From NCBI GenBank assembly GCA_964520905.1, contig CAZFQL010000018.1, positions 1-64,000 of the forward strand: DNA of 64,000 nt, in the 5' to 3' direction. A program made the translations under genes and the position numbers. Position 1 is the stretch's first letter. Each line of letters begins with the position of its first letter. Below the pieces are notes generated by a model. That model saw nothing but the letters and a program-made list of their open reading frames with translations. It was not told the origin of the DNA and ran no database searches. Shown here piece by piece: positions 34,904-43,455 of the stretch. This stretch comes from JAGVIE01 sp964520905. GTDB lineage: Bacteria; Bacteroidota; Ignavibacteria; UBA10030; SZUA-254.

Positions 34904-36068
34904 GTTCTTTTCCTTTATTTGTGAAATGGAGCAAAAGTTCTTCGCCATATCCGACAATGTTGCCGATTCCAATGACTATCGCTGATGAATCGGTCATCGA
35001 AACAATACGCTCGAATATTTCTTCCGATGGCTCTTCAGCAAGATCCGTTATTTTTGAAGTAGGAAGTCCTAAACCGACCGCTCTGTTATATAAGGCGTTA
35101 GTAAATTCACCAACTAAAATGAAGTGGTCTGTCGGGAGATGATTTGCTATCAGGTCAGCCAAGCTTTCAGTTCGTTGTATTCTATCTTTTCTACAATTTA
35201 CAATGACAATAACTTTCTTGTTTTCCGCAAAATAACTTTTCAATAAATCCCAGATTATGATATAAGAATCTGGATCGTTCGCGGCGAAGGCGTTGACAAA
35301 CTCAATTTCTTTTTCATAATGCTGAATTTTATAAATGCGTAATACCCCGGGATCAGGCATGGCATTTTGCATTCCATATAATGCTTCGGTTTTGGATATT
35401 CCCATATGTTCGCAAACCGCTAAAGCAAGTGCAACGTTATCTTTATGTTCCAAATAAGAAAACCCTTGCATCATCTGATCAGAAATCTGGTCGCTTCGAA
35501 CTTGGCAAATCTTCGTCTTACGTTTTTCGCCTACATCCTGAAAGATCTGCAAATATTTTTCTTCAGAGGTAAAGAGAATACCATTGTACGGTATGGTGTT
35601 AGAAAGAGAACGACCTACATCTTCGACGGTTGGACCCATTTCATCTAAATGGTCTGCCCGGACATTTGTAATAACCCCTATCGTAGAGTGGATCATATGG
35701 TGTTCGGCAAGTAGTTGATTAGGAGGTAATACAGCCATACATTCGATTACTAATGCATCCGATTGTAAACTCGCAGCCCTTCGTACAATCTTAAGCTGTT
35801 CAATTATATTTGCCTTCCCGACTCTGCTAATTGGCACTTCGGCACCGTCGTGGTAAATCATTCGAGGTTTGGTTCCGGTTGTTTTACCAAATGTTTTAAT
35901 CCCCCCACCCCGCAAACCGCCTGTAATCAACCTCGTAACAGATGATTTGCCACGTGTTCCATTTACATGAATTCGTGTCGGAATAAGTTTAACAGTTTTC
36001 TGATGTCTACGATATTCCCACACACCAATGCTAACAAGAATTATTAAAAGGACACCCGTAAAAATCAT
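34893..36068 (-). CDS. pgsB: Poly-gamma-glutamate synthase PgsB (Mur-ligase-like)
   Basis: 391 aa, the length of Bacillus PgsB/CapB. An N-terminal membrane helix (1-18) precedes RRHQ, then the P-loop HVNGTRGKSSVTRL (34-47), KTTGTKPRMIYHD, ECMAVLPPNQ and NVRADHLDEMGPT, and later FAANDPDSYIIIWD and NCRKDRIQRTE. It is an ATP-dependent amide ligase that polymerises glutamate through gamma linkages at the inner membrane. It starts 14 bp after the BNR/T9SS gene stop and begins the pgsBCW chain. Confidence 0.95.
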   Translation of the reverse strand: MIFTGVLLIILVSIGVWEYRRHQKTVKLIPTRIHVNGTRGKSSVTRLITGGLRGGGIKTFGKTTGTKPRMIYHDGAEVPISRVGKANIIEQLKIVRRAASLQSDALVIECMAVLPPNQLLAEHHMIHSTIGVITNVRADHLDEMGPTVEDVGRSLSNTIPYNGILFTSEEKYLQIFQDVGEKRKTKICQVRSDQISDQMMQGFSYLEHKDNVALALAVCEHMGISKTEALYGMQNAMPDPGVLRIYKIQHYEKEIEFVNAFAANDPDSYIIIWDLLKSYFAENKKVIVIVNCRKDRIQRTESLADLIANHLPTDHFILVGEFTNALYNRAVGLGLPTSKITDLAEEPSEEIFERIVSMTDSSAIVIGIGNIVGYGEELLLHFTNKGKELVY

Positions 36069-36082
36069 CTGATATGCTTCCC

Positions 36083-39000
36083 TTATTTCACCAGTATGAG
36101 TTTTTTCGAAGATTGGAAAAGGAGTTTTCCTGTCTCAGACTCTGAGACGCGAAGGATGTAAAAATAAACTCCAGTAGTCATTGACTCAGCATTCCATTCC
36201 ATAGAGTGATAACCTTTTTCTTGCATTTTATCAACTAGCGTAGTTATCTCTTTTCCAATGAGATTATAGATTGTCAACGTCACTTTCGCATCTACAGGTA
36301 ATGCGTACCGAAGGGTTGTGTTTGGATTAAACGGATTTGGGTAGTTTTGTTCTAGAACAAAATCCTTAGGTAGCTGATCCAGTTGTTTGGGTTGAATACG
36401 AATAACAGCATGCGAGAGATTAGCATTATTGATAATGGCATCACCATTAGTTGATAGTTTATAATAATAAGAATGATTACTTTCATCAAATAATTCGAGT
36501 GAATATTCTATATTATTTACGTTAATCTCCCATCGGATCGTCACCGGCGATCCAGCACCTGTAATATTTATTAGAGTTCCGCTATTACCACCATCCACGA
36601 TTGCCAACGTGCTCTGCGATGCAAAGCGAACATCAAATGTCTCTAACGGAGCTAAAGGTGGCAGTTCGTACTTCTGAGGGAGCATTGAATTATTAGACAC
36701 AGAGAGAAATAGTTGTCTCTGACTACCATCGGGATTGATAAATGTTAAACGGCTAAGCATACCATCTTCAACCATATTTATTAAGTCAGGATTATTCTTT
36801 ACTGATTGGGATAAAACTCCTGATGAGGTTAGAATAATTTTTCCAGGTTGATTGACTTTCATCCAGTAACCTTTTCCTGGTAGTAATGTGTCTGCATTTG
36901 TGTAACCAGAACTAACGGAGTAACCAAAATAATTAGAGATAACAGTCATTGGTGCAATCGGGATTACATTTGCAATGGGGATAGGATCAGATAAAGGACC
37001 TATCATATTCCAACCATCAGTGATATCGATAGTATCTCTCATTAATCGGTTGCCGACGATTTGAACTATTTCTGCAGATAGATATTTTAGCCAATAACCG
37101 GTGCCGATTATCAAAGTATCATACGGAATATATGCACTTGCGTAAGCGAACGCCTGAGACGTTGCAGATGGGAATAGTGTACTTTTCTGAAAATCAGCAA
37201 CAACAAGCGGTTCAGAAATCAGATTCCAACCCGATTCCAATTGCAGATTAAGTATTGTTGAGGAAGTTGAATCTAAAACATATATCACTATCGCTTGACT
37301 GACTGCTAAACTTCCATCGGATGCAAAGAAAGTCAGATGATAATTCCCAACCTGTGCTACATTTGGTGTCCAACTAAAACCCGCATGACCATTTAAGGAA
37401 TCAGTAAATACTGCACCAGTTGGAAGTCCTGTAACCGAGAGCGTTGGGATTGTACCATCAGAATCTATTGCCGAGACTGTAAAAACAAAAGTTTGTCCGG
37501 CAAATGTTGATTTATTTCCAATCGCTGCTATTATCGGGGAACGATTTAGGAAAGAGAATGTTGTATGAAATACTCCATGGCTCCCGCTACCAGCATAAAG
37601 ATTTAAAGGATTAGCGTTATCGCTCTCCAAAGAATAAATATCAAGATCAGTTAAACCGCTGTTATACGACGTCCAATGTGAGCCGCTATCAACACTTACA
37701 AAAATGCCATCACCAAATGTTCCCGTGAAAAGAATCTTCCGATCATTTGGATTTATAAGTATACTTCTAACCGAGTGAGTTATTGGTAATTTGAAAAGTA
37801 AATTCCAGCTTGAGCCAGAGTTGTTACTTTTATATATTCTACCGCTATCCGAACCAGCATAAATAATATTCGGCAACATATGATCAATTGTAATAGTACG
37901 TATGAACTTATCTTGTACTAAAAAACCATTAAGGTTTGATATTTGACTCCAGTTTGCACCCGCATCTATAGTTTTAAACATGTAGCTGGAATCAGTACCG
38001 GCATAAATTACATTCGGGTTTGAGATATCAATTTCCAGAGAACGAACGGATGTGTTGACGGGAATACCATTACTCGAAGCTAACCAACTTGTTCCTCCGT
38101 TAATTGTTTTATAAACTCCATTTCCTGTGCCTGAAAAAACTACATTCGCATCTAATGGATGTACAATTAAACTTCGAATAAAATGATTTATAACAGTAGA
38201 ATCGGTTATGTGCCATATATGTCCGCCGTCTATGCTTTTATAGACACCTGTTCCATAATCGCTTGCATAAATCGTAGAACTTAAGTTAGTAATTCCGATT
38301 GATGTAATAGAATTTGACGTAGTTAATGAATCAGCCCGAGTCCAACTCACCGCCTGATTTGTTGATATCCAAATGCCATCACCAAAATCTGTCCCAAGAA
38401 TAAGATTTCCATTACTATTTAATTTTATGGTTCTACCAGCCGTGCCAAGCATTCCGGAATAACTACTTAGCCATGTAAATCCCGAATCAATACTTTTGTA
38501 AACTCCTTGGCCATCAGTCCCAACATATACAGTATTTCTACTTAACGGATTAATATCAATATCATTGATCATGGCTTGAGCACCAGGTAATCCAGTTCCT
38601 GACAACCATCCATTGCTAATATCTCCAAGTGATCGATAATAAAATTTCCCCAGCGAATCTGTTCCTGCGTAACGGAAGGTCGTATTAAAGCCAACTGTAT
38701 TTATTCGTTTATCGATAATCGGATTGGGTGTAGTACCAGCGTTTATTTCAGTCCAATTTGTTCCTGCGTTTATTGACTTGTAAACACCTTTGGCTGCAGT
38801 TCCGATAATTAAACTAGCAGTGGGATCATTTGGACTAATCGCAATTGATTTGACGCTACTTCTGATACCGATGGGATATTGCACTTGGAACCAACTCATA
38901 CCACCATTTACACTACTAAATAAGGCACCACCAACTGTTATATCTAAAATAGAACCACCAGCATAGAGCGAATCTTTCCCAAAAATAGCTACCGACCAAA

Positions 39001-39514
39001 GGTGCGGCATAGTCTCAGCCGTAGTTGGGTCATTTACTATTCTGGGTGCCCAATTCGTTCCTTGATCAGTGCTTTTGTACAAACCCGACCCATAGGTAGC
39101 GGCATAGAGAGAACCACTTTTTGAATCATAAACAAGACTTCGTACCGAATTTATTGTCGTGAGTACTGAAATCCAACTTACGCCGCCATTTATTGTTTTA
39201 AACACACCATCATTCGTTCCCGCGAATACGATATTATCTGAGATAGCAACAATCGATCTGACATGTGTATTTGTCATACCAGTTTTTACATTTATCCATG
39301 AAGCACCACCATCAATACTTTTAAATACTCCCCATCCAAAGGCACCTGCATAGAGTAAATTAGGATTGGTTGGAGATTGAGTTATCGTTTTAATATTTTT
39401 GTAATTGGGACCGTTACCCATCCAAGTTTGTGCAGTTGCCAGCGTAAATTGGCAGATAAAAATGATTAGAATTAAAACTAAACTATTCCTAATGTCATTC
39501 ATTTTATAGAACAT
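36083..39514 (-). CDS. Very large BNR/sialidase-like repeat protein, T9SS cargo
   Basis: 1143 aa with a signal peptide (about 10-28). Residues 35-650 contain more than ten BNR-type repeats with the pattern KSIDGGxxW or KTINGGxxW, as in Vps10/photosystem-stability-type propellers. An Ig-like cadherin segment (about 660-745) and a double GWNLIS/GYW module (750-890) follow, then a sorting domain (EQNYPNPFNPNTTLRYALP...KKLILVK). The start ATG has AGGA 8 nt upstream. It precedes pgsB closely and may be co-transcribed, although no functional tie is shown. Confidence 0.85.
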   Translation of the reverse strand: MFYKMNDIRNSLVLILIIFICQFTLATAQTWMGNGPNYKNIKTITQSPTNPNLLYAGAFGWGVFKSIDGGASWINVKTGMTNTHVRSIVAISDNIVFAGTNDGVFKTINGGVSWISVLTTINSVRSLVYDSKSGSLYAATYGSGLYKSTDQGTNWAPRIVNDPTTAETMPHLWSVAIFGKDSLYAGGSILDITVGGALFSSVNGGMSWFQVQYPIGIRSSVKSIAISPNDPTASLIIGTAAKGVYKSINAGTNWTEINAGTTPNPIIDKRINTVGFNTTFRYAGTDSLGKFYYRSLGDISNGWLSGTGLPGAQAMINDIDINPLSRNTVYVGTDGQGVYKSIDSGFTWLSSYSGMLGTAGRTIKLNSNGNLILGTDFGDGIWISTNQAVSWTRADSLTTSNSITSIGITNLSSTIYASDYGTGVYKSIDGGHIWHITDSTVINHFIRSLIVHPLDANVVFSGTGNGVYKTINGGTSWLASSNGIPVNTSVRSLEIDISNPNVIYAGTDSSYMFKTIDAGANWSQISNLNGFLVQDKFIRTITIDHMLPNIIYAGSDSGRIYKSNNSGSSWNLLFKLPITHSVRSILINPNDRKILFTGTFGDGIFVSVDSGSHWTSYNSGLTDLDIYSLESDNANPLNLYAGSGSHGVFHTTFSFLNRSPIIAAIGNKSTFAGQTFVFTVSAIDSDGTIPTLSVTGLPTGAVFTDSLNGHAGFSWTPNVAQVGNYHLTFFASDGSLAVSQAIVIYVLDSTSSTILNLQLESGWNLISEPLVVADFQKSTLFPSATSQAFAYASAYIPYDTLIIGTGYWLKYLSAEIVQIVGNRLMRDTIDITDGWNMIGPLSDPIPIANVIPIAPMTVISNYFGYSVSSGYTNADTLLPGKGYWMKVNQPGKIILTSSGVLSQSVKNNPDLINMVEDGMLSRLTFINPDGSQRQLFLSVSNNSMLPQKYELPPLAPLETFDVRFASQSTLAIVDGGNSGTLINITGAGSPVTIRWEINVNNIEYSLELFDESNHSYYYKLSTNGDAIINNANLSHAVIRIQPKQLDQLPKDFVLEQNYPNPFNPNTTLRYALPVDAKVTLTIYNLIGKEITTLVDKMQEKGYHSMEWNAESMTTGVYFYILRVSESETGKLLFQSSKKLILVK

Positions 39515-39704
39515 TTATCAATTCCTGTGATGAAAGAATTTAGTTTACTAATGTGAGGCTAAATAGCGCTTAAAGATGTAACGCTAAATTAACTGATTAA
39601 ATTCCCTTTAAATTATTTATTCTTATAAAAAGAACAGAGTTCCAACATTCTGTAAGAGTTTAGCATTTCAGAGGTAGGTATCTTAAAAAGAATTAATTAT
39701 TTTC

Positions 39705-39959
39705 CTATTGCCAGATTAAAATCCAACTATTGCCAGCTTCAAGATAAACCACCGCAAGTGCGAAACCAACGGCAACAGCCGCATCAATAGCATTACCTCC
39801 CTTATTCATAATCTCGATCCCGACTTCTGAGGCAAGCCGGTTAGCTGAGACAACCATACCATGTTTCGAACGGACCTGGGAATGTAATTCAAGCGGATTT
39901 ATCGAAAAGAAAAAGAGGAACAAGAATAAAAGAAAGCGGTATTTCGGTTTTCGTTTCAT
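39705..39959 (-). pseudogene. Truncated N-terminal fragment of gamma-glutamyltransferase
   Basis: 84 aa. After a signal peptide, residues 28-77 match the GGT N-terminus (RSKHGMVVSANRLASEVGIE, NKGGNAIDAAVAVGFALAVV and EAGN). The frame then diverges (SWILIWQ) and stops, where intact GGT continues with IGGGGF and about 450 more residues including the catalytic Thr. No coding remnant follows in the next 190 bp. A 10-nt direct repeat spans the break. It is most likely an inactive deletion remnant. GGT can degrade gamma-glutamyl polymers, notable beside the PGA locus. Confidence 0.8.
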
Positions 39960-39974
39960 ATTGCTCCGAATTAT

Positions 39975-40013
39975 AAAATAAAACCGCCCACACGAATCGT
40001 ATCCATGTGGGCG
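39975..40013 (-). terminator. Terminator after the 589-aa barrel gene
   Basis: Minus-strand CGCCCACA and TGTGGGCG form an 8-bp stem with a 13-nt loop, followed by GTTTTATTTT. It closes the long minus-strand transcript region that precedes the GGT fragment. Confidence 0.85.
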
Positions 40014-40038
40014 AAAGTTATATGATATGGCGTATAAC

Positions 40039-41808
40039 TTAGAACTTCATAACAAATGAAAATCTGAGACTCTTAAAGAATTCCATATCAAAGAATTGGA
40101 CGCTATCACTCAAATCAAAGAATCCCATGAGATCGATCTGAAGATTCTCAGTAGGTTCATAACCAAGCCCGTATGTAAATTCCTTCCACGTGCTTGAATA
40201 TTTATAATTGCTCTTCGTGTTATAATAATAATCGTTATCGATCGATGTTGACGAAGTGCCATCACCATATTCCCATTTACTTGTATATGCTTTAGAATCA
40301 GTAACAGTTTTTTTCGCATTACTTTCATAACCCTCATAAGCGAAAATAGTACCGACACGAGCCGACCAGCGCTTGTTTTCTGTGAACTTATACTCAATAC
40401 CAACGGGAACCATGAATCTATTGACAGTAACATCTTCTGTTCTATCCGCGTTTTCACTGTAAGTTATAGTATGGATATAATCTGATGCATTGTTGACGTT
40501 ATCCGTGAGAGAATTATTTGTCACTTGTTTGAAGCTCATCGCGTATTTTGTCTTCAATTCTTCGGTGTAGTACATATATGATCCACCAAGTCCGAAGTAT
40601 ACTCCGTCAACGAGCGGGATATTGAATTTTGCATTAACAACTAAGTTGGTGGCAGTTCCATCACCGTTATTCTTTCCAGAGTAATCTTCAGTAAAACTGT
40701 TTACATAGTCCGAACCGCCGGTTCCTATTCCATCAAAATATTTCGAGTAGATAGTTCTCGGTTGTGTACCTTGATCTGTATAATCATAAGATGAAAAATC
40801 CAACCCAACACCGAGTGAATAGTATCCATCGTTTCTACGCTGTGGCTGTTGATCGAATGTACGGCGGATAGCAGCGCCAATACCGAAACCGCTTCCCTTG
40901 CGCTTCCAATCTGCTTGATAACCGTCCGTCTCACTGTACTTAGACGAATAATTCGAGATATACGGTCTGAAATATTCATACGATGCTGAGTATAAATCGT
41001 TTATTTTTTGTGATGCATCGATTGTATGGAATATTAAATCACCACGAAGTTCATAACCCCACATTGGTTTCATTGCCGATGCAATAGCGCGGAAGTACGG
41101 ATTTTCATATGTGGTAAGGAAATTACCGTGTTCCGACCACTTCAAGGGGGCATAGTTTGAATCTAGATAGAATGCCTCGTATGAACGATCAAACGATGAA
41201 TATCCTGAATAGACATTCGAAAAAGGATAAGTTCCAGTTCCATAACTAGTAGCCGCCTGGTAGTAATCGGTTATATCTTTTGTATATTCCAGCTTCAAAC
41301 CGAATGTGATATCGGTGAAAAGGAAACTGTTATTCAAGAGAAATGAATAATAGTCGTGCGGATTCCCATATTTTGATTTATAAGATTGCGTTTGCCTGTA
41401 ATCATAAACATCATTATACGGAAATAGATAATCCGATAATGTAATATAGTCTTGAGATGATTCAGTTATATATTTATACTTTTCAAATCGAACTAACGCA
41501 GACATCCAATGATTATCCATCCAGGGATTCTTGCGGGAAACACCCAGCAAGAACTCGTGATCACCATATGTGCCAAGGACTTCCTCATCATAACTCGTGA
41601 GGTTACTAAGATTAGTGTATAATCTTAGACTATCAACAAATCTAAGTTCAATCGGATCATAGACCAGATCGAGATCATCATTAATAATCCCGCCCAGTGA
41701 TAGACTCCTGAATGAAAGTGGATAATTACTATAGTACGGCACTTGAGCATTAAGTGTTAAAGTTACCGTAATCAGTAACAGAACAACAAAACAAGTATAC
41801 AGCTTCAT
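40039..41808 (-). CDS. Outer-membrane beta-barrel protein of unknown function
   Basis: 589 aa with a signal peptide ending LNAQ. The mature protein is Tyr/Ser/Asn-rich with repeated amphipathic strands (ITFGLKLEYTKDITDYYQ, GYYSLGVGLDFSSYDYTD, GVYFGLGGSYMYYTEEL) and a C-terminal SLRFSFVMKF, consistent with a large barrel. No TonB plug is present. Its sequence is hard to link to any family. It is the last gene before a strong terminator, preceded by AATAGGAG. Confidence 0.75.
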   Translation of the reverse strand: MKLYTCFVVLLLITVTLTLNAQVPYYSNYPLSFRSLSLGGIINDDLDLVYDPIELRFVDSLRLYTNLSNLTSYDEEVLGTYGDHEFLLGVSRKNPWMDNHWMSALVRFEKYKYITESSQDYITLSDYLFPYNDVYDYRQTQSYKSKYGNPHDYYSFLLNNSFLFTDITFGLKLEYTKDITDYYQAATSYGTGTYPFSNVYSGYSSFDRSYEAFYLDSNYAPLKWSEHGNFLTTYENPYFRAIASAMKPMWGYELRGDLIFHTIDASQKINDLYSASYEYFRPYISNYSSKYSETDGYQADWKRKGSGFGIGAAIRRTFDQQPQRRNDGYYSLGVGLDFSSYDYTDQGTQPRTIYSKYFDGIGTGGSDYVNSFTEDYSGKNNGDGTATNLVVNAKFNIPLVDGVYFGLGGSYMYYTEELKTKYAMSFKQVTNNSLTDNVNNASDYIHTITYSENADRTEDVTVNRFMVPVGIEYKFTENKRWSARVGTIFAYEGYESNAKKTVTDSKAYTSKWEYGDGTSSTSIDNDYYYNTKSNYKYSSTWKEFTYGLGYEPTENLQIDLMGFFDLSDSVQFFDMEFFKSLRFSFVMKF

Positions 41809-41864
41809 AGTTATCTCCTATTGTTTAACATGAGTTATTTAACATATTAATTATTTTCTTGATC

Positions 41865-41881
41865 ATCGGATATAATCCGAT
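41865..41881 (-). repeat. Perfect inverted repeat between the 39-codon ORF and the barrel gene
   Basis: ATCGGAT and ATCCGAT flank a 3-nt centre, 13 bp downstream of the small ORF stop. It could be a weak terminator or an operator upstream of the barrel gene; no T-run follows. Confidence 0.4.
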
Positions 41882-41892
41882 CGAGGGTCTTC

Positions 41893-42012
41893 TTAACTAA
41901 GACCTGGTGGTGCATTGGGAAAATGAACGCTATACTGGTTCGCTGCAACAGGTTTATCGTCGATAGATGTTACGAGAAAAACATGCCGAGCTGAAAGCAT
42001 AATGTTCTTCAT
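41893..42012 (-). CDS. Possible 39-residue small protein downstream of ssb
   Basis: ATG to TAA encodes MKNIMLSARHVFLVTSIDDK followed by 19 residues ending APPGLS. The support is an unusually good ribosome site (AAAGGAG, about 9 nt before the ATG) in an otherwise empty 250-bp gap, and a hairpin just after the stop. It resembles no family. It might be a short peptide, a leader or a chance ORF. Confidence 0.35.
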   Translation of the reverse strand: MKNIMLSARHVFLVTSIDDKPVAANQYSVHFPNAPPGLS

Positions 42013-42064
42013 ATACCCGTTCTCCTTTCTGTAATTAGTTTTCCTTATTATCATTTTTATTTAT

Positions 42065-42487
42065 TTAAAATGGTAAATCATCTTTCTCTGCAACCTGAGG
42101 TTCCTCACCGATTGTACGAACGTCACCTGGTCCCGATTCAACTGAACCTTTTGAATCGAGCATGATTAGATCATCAGCAATCACTTCAGTAGTATAGCGT
42201 TTGACACCGGTATTCTTATCATCCCATGATCGTGTCTGTAATTTACCCTCTAAGTAAACCTTACTTCCCTTCTTAAGATATTGACCGCATATTTCTGCCA
42301 GTTTCCGCCAAACGATTATATTGTGCCATTCGACCCGCTCTTGAACATTTCCATCCTGATCTTTCCATCGTTCATTTGTAGCGATTGAAAATTTCGCGAC
42401 CGCTATTCCGGATGCCGTATAACTTAACTCTGGATCTTTTCCCAAATTTCCTATAAGCAATACTTTATTTAAACTTTTTCCCGCCAT
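42065..42487 (-). CDS. ssb: Single-stranded DNA-binding protein
   Basis: 140 aa. OB-fold motifs MAGKSLNKVLLIGNLGKDPE, VAKFSIATNERWKD, RVEWHNIIVWRKLAEICGQY and GSKVYLEGKLQTRSW are all present. A short acidic linker leads to the conserved C-terminal tip DDLPF, which recruits repair and replication partners. It coats single-stranded DNA. It sits inside an envelope-gene region, and ssb is often found in mixed neighbourhoods in this group. Confidence 0.95.
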   Translation of the reverse strand: MAGKSLNKVLLIGNLGKDPELSYTASGIAVAKFSIATNERWKDQDGNVQERVEWHNIIVWRKLAEICGQYLKKGSKVYLEGKLQTRSWDDKNTGVKRYTTEVIADDLIMLDSKGSVESGPGDVRTIGEEPQVAEKDDLPF

Positions 42488-42553
42488 GACTAAACTCCTG
42501 TTTATTTATTTGAAAGTGAACATATTGAAAATTATCTTATCAACAAAATATGG

Positions 42554-43426
42554 TTACAATACATCATCTTTTCGGACTATTAGTAAATCATGCTCAGTTA
42601 ATAAATAAATTTTATTGCCAGCTATGGTGATATCTTGAATATTATTACACCCGCTGAACAAACTACCAAGGAAGAACTCAAAAACCTTTTTTCCTTTATT
42701 ATCTAATTCATACAACATACATGAATCAATTACTACAATACTGTCATTGTCTATTGTAAACGCTTTTAAATCCTTAAATAGACCTTTTCCGAACGACCTA
42801 AGATAATTACCAAAAACATCAAAAGCAATTATTTCGTTCATATCTTGAATATAAATATAATCATGGCTATCTATACGCATTTTTCGAGGGCTTCGCAATT
42901 TTCCTCTACCTGCTTCATTGCCACCAATTATGCGTTCTATGGCATTTAATGAGGAGATTTTGACCAGCCGTTTATTTTCATCGTCTAAAATAAATAGTTT
43001 GCCGAAACTAGATATGCCAATACTTATTGGATATCCAAAGATACGCGCTACTCTCTCACTATTCCCTTCAGATGGAATTAATGATATGAGATTAAGATTC
43101 TGATCGAATCGTAGAACACGACGGTTACCATAATCAGCAACGTATATGTCTAAACCGTTCGGTGAGATGACATCGTGGGGTCTATCGAGGGCGGTTGTAG
43201 ACCAGCCATAGCCACCCACGCGAGTAATGATTTTACCATCCGGCGCAAGCTTAACTATTTCATCTGCCCCAGCATCACAAACATAAATATTACCCTTTGG
43301 ATCAATCGCCAACGCTGAAGCTGATTTAAATCCTCGGGCTATCGTATCTATTCTAACATTGTCAATCTGTGCATACATCAAACCCGCTAAACAACAGGTC
43401 AGACTAACAATAAATAACAGCCGCAT
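42554..43426 (-). CDS. Secreted NHL-repeat beta-propeller protein
   Basis: 290 aa from the ATG at 43426, which opens a signal peptide (MRLLFIVSLTCCLAGLMYAQ). About five to six NHL repeats follow: ALAIDPKGNIYVCDAGADEI, SPNGLDIYVADYGNRRVLRF, ISIGISSFGKLFILDDENK, MRIDSHDYIYIQDMNEI. Propellers of this kind bind ligands or other proteins. It is directly downstream of the PIG-L-like gene with a small overlap if an upstream TTG start is used. Function unknown. Confidence 0.8.
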   Translation of the reverse strand: MRLLFIVSLTCCLAGLMYAQIDNVRIDTIARGFKSASALAIDPKGNIYVCDAGADEIVKLAPDGKIITRVGGYGWSTTALDRPHDVISPNGLDIYVADYGNRRVLRFDQNLNLISLIPSEGNSERVARIFGYPISIGISSFGKLFILDDENKRLVKISSLNAIERIIGGNEAGRGKLRSPRKMRIDSHDYIYIQDMNEIIAFDVFGNYLRSFGKGLFKDLKAFTIDNDSIVVIDSCMLYELDNKGKKVFEFFLGSLFSGCNNIQDITIAGNKIYLLTEHDLLIVRKDDVL

Positions 43427-43455
43427 ATCAGTAAGTAATTTTAAAATTATAATTA

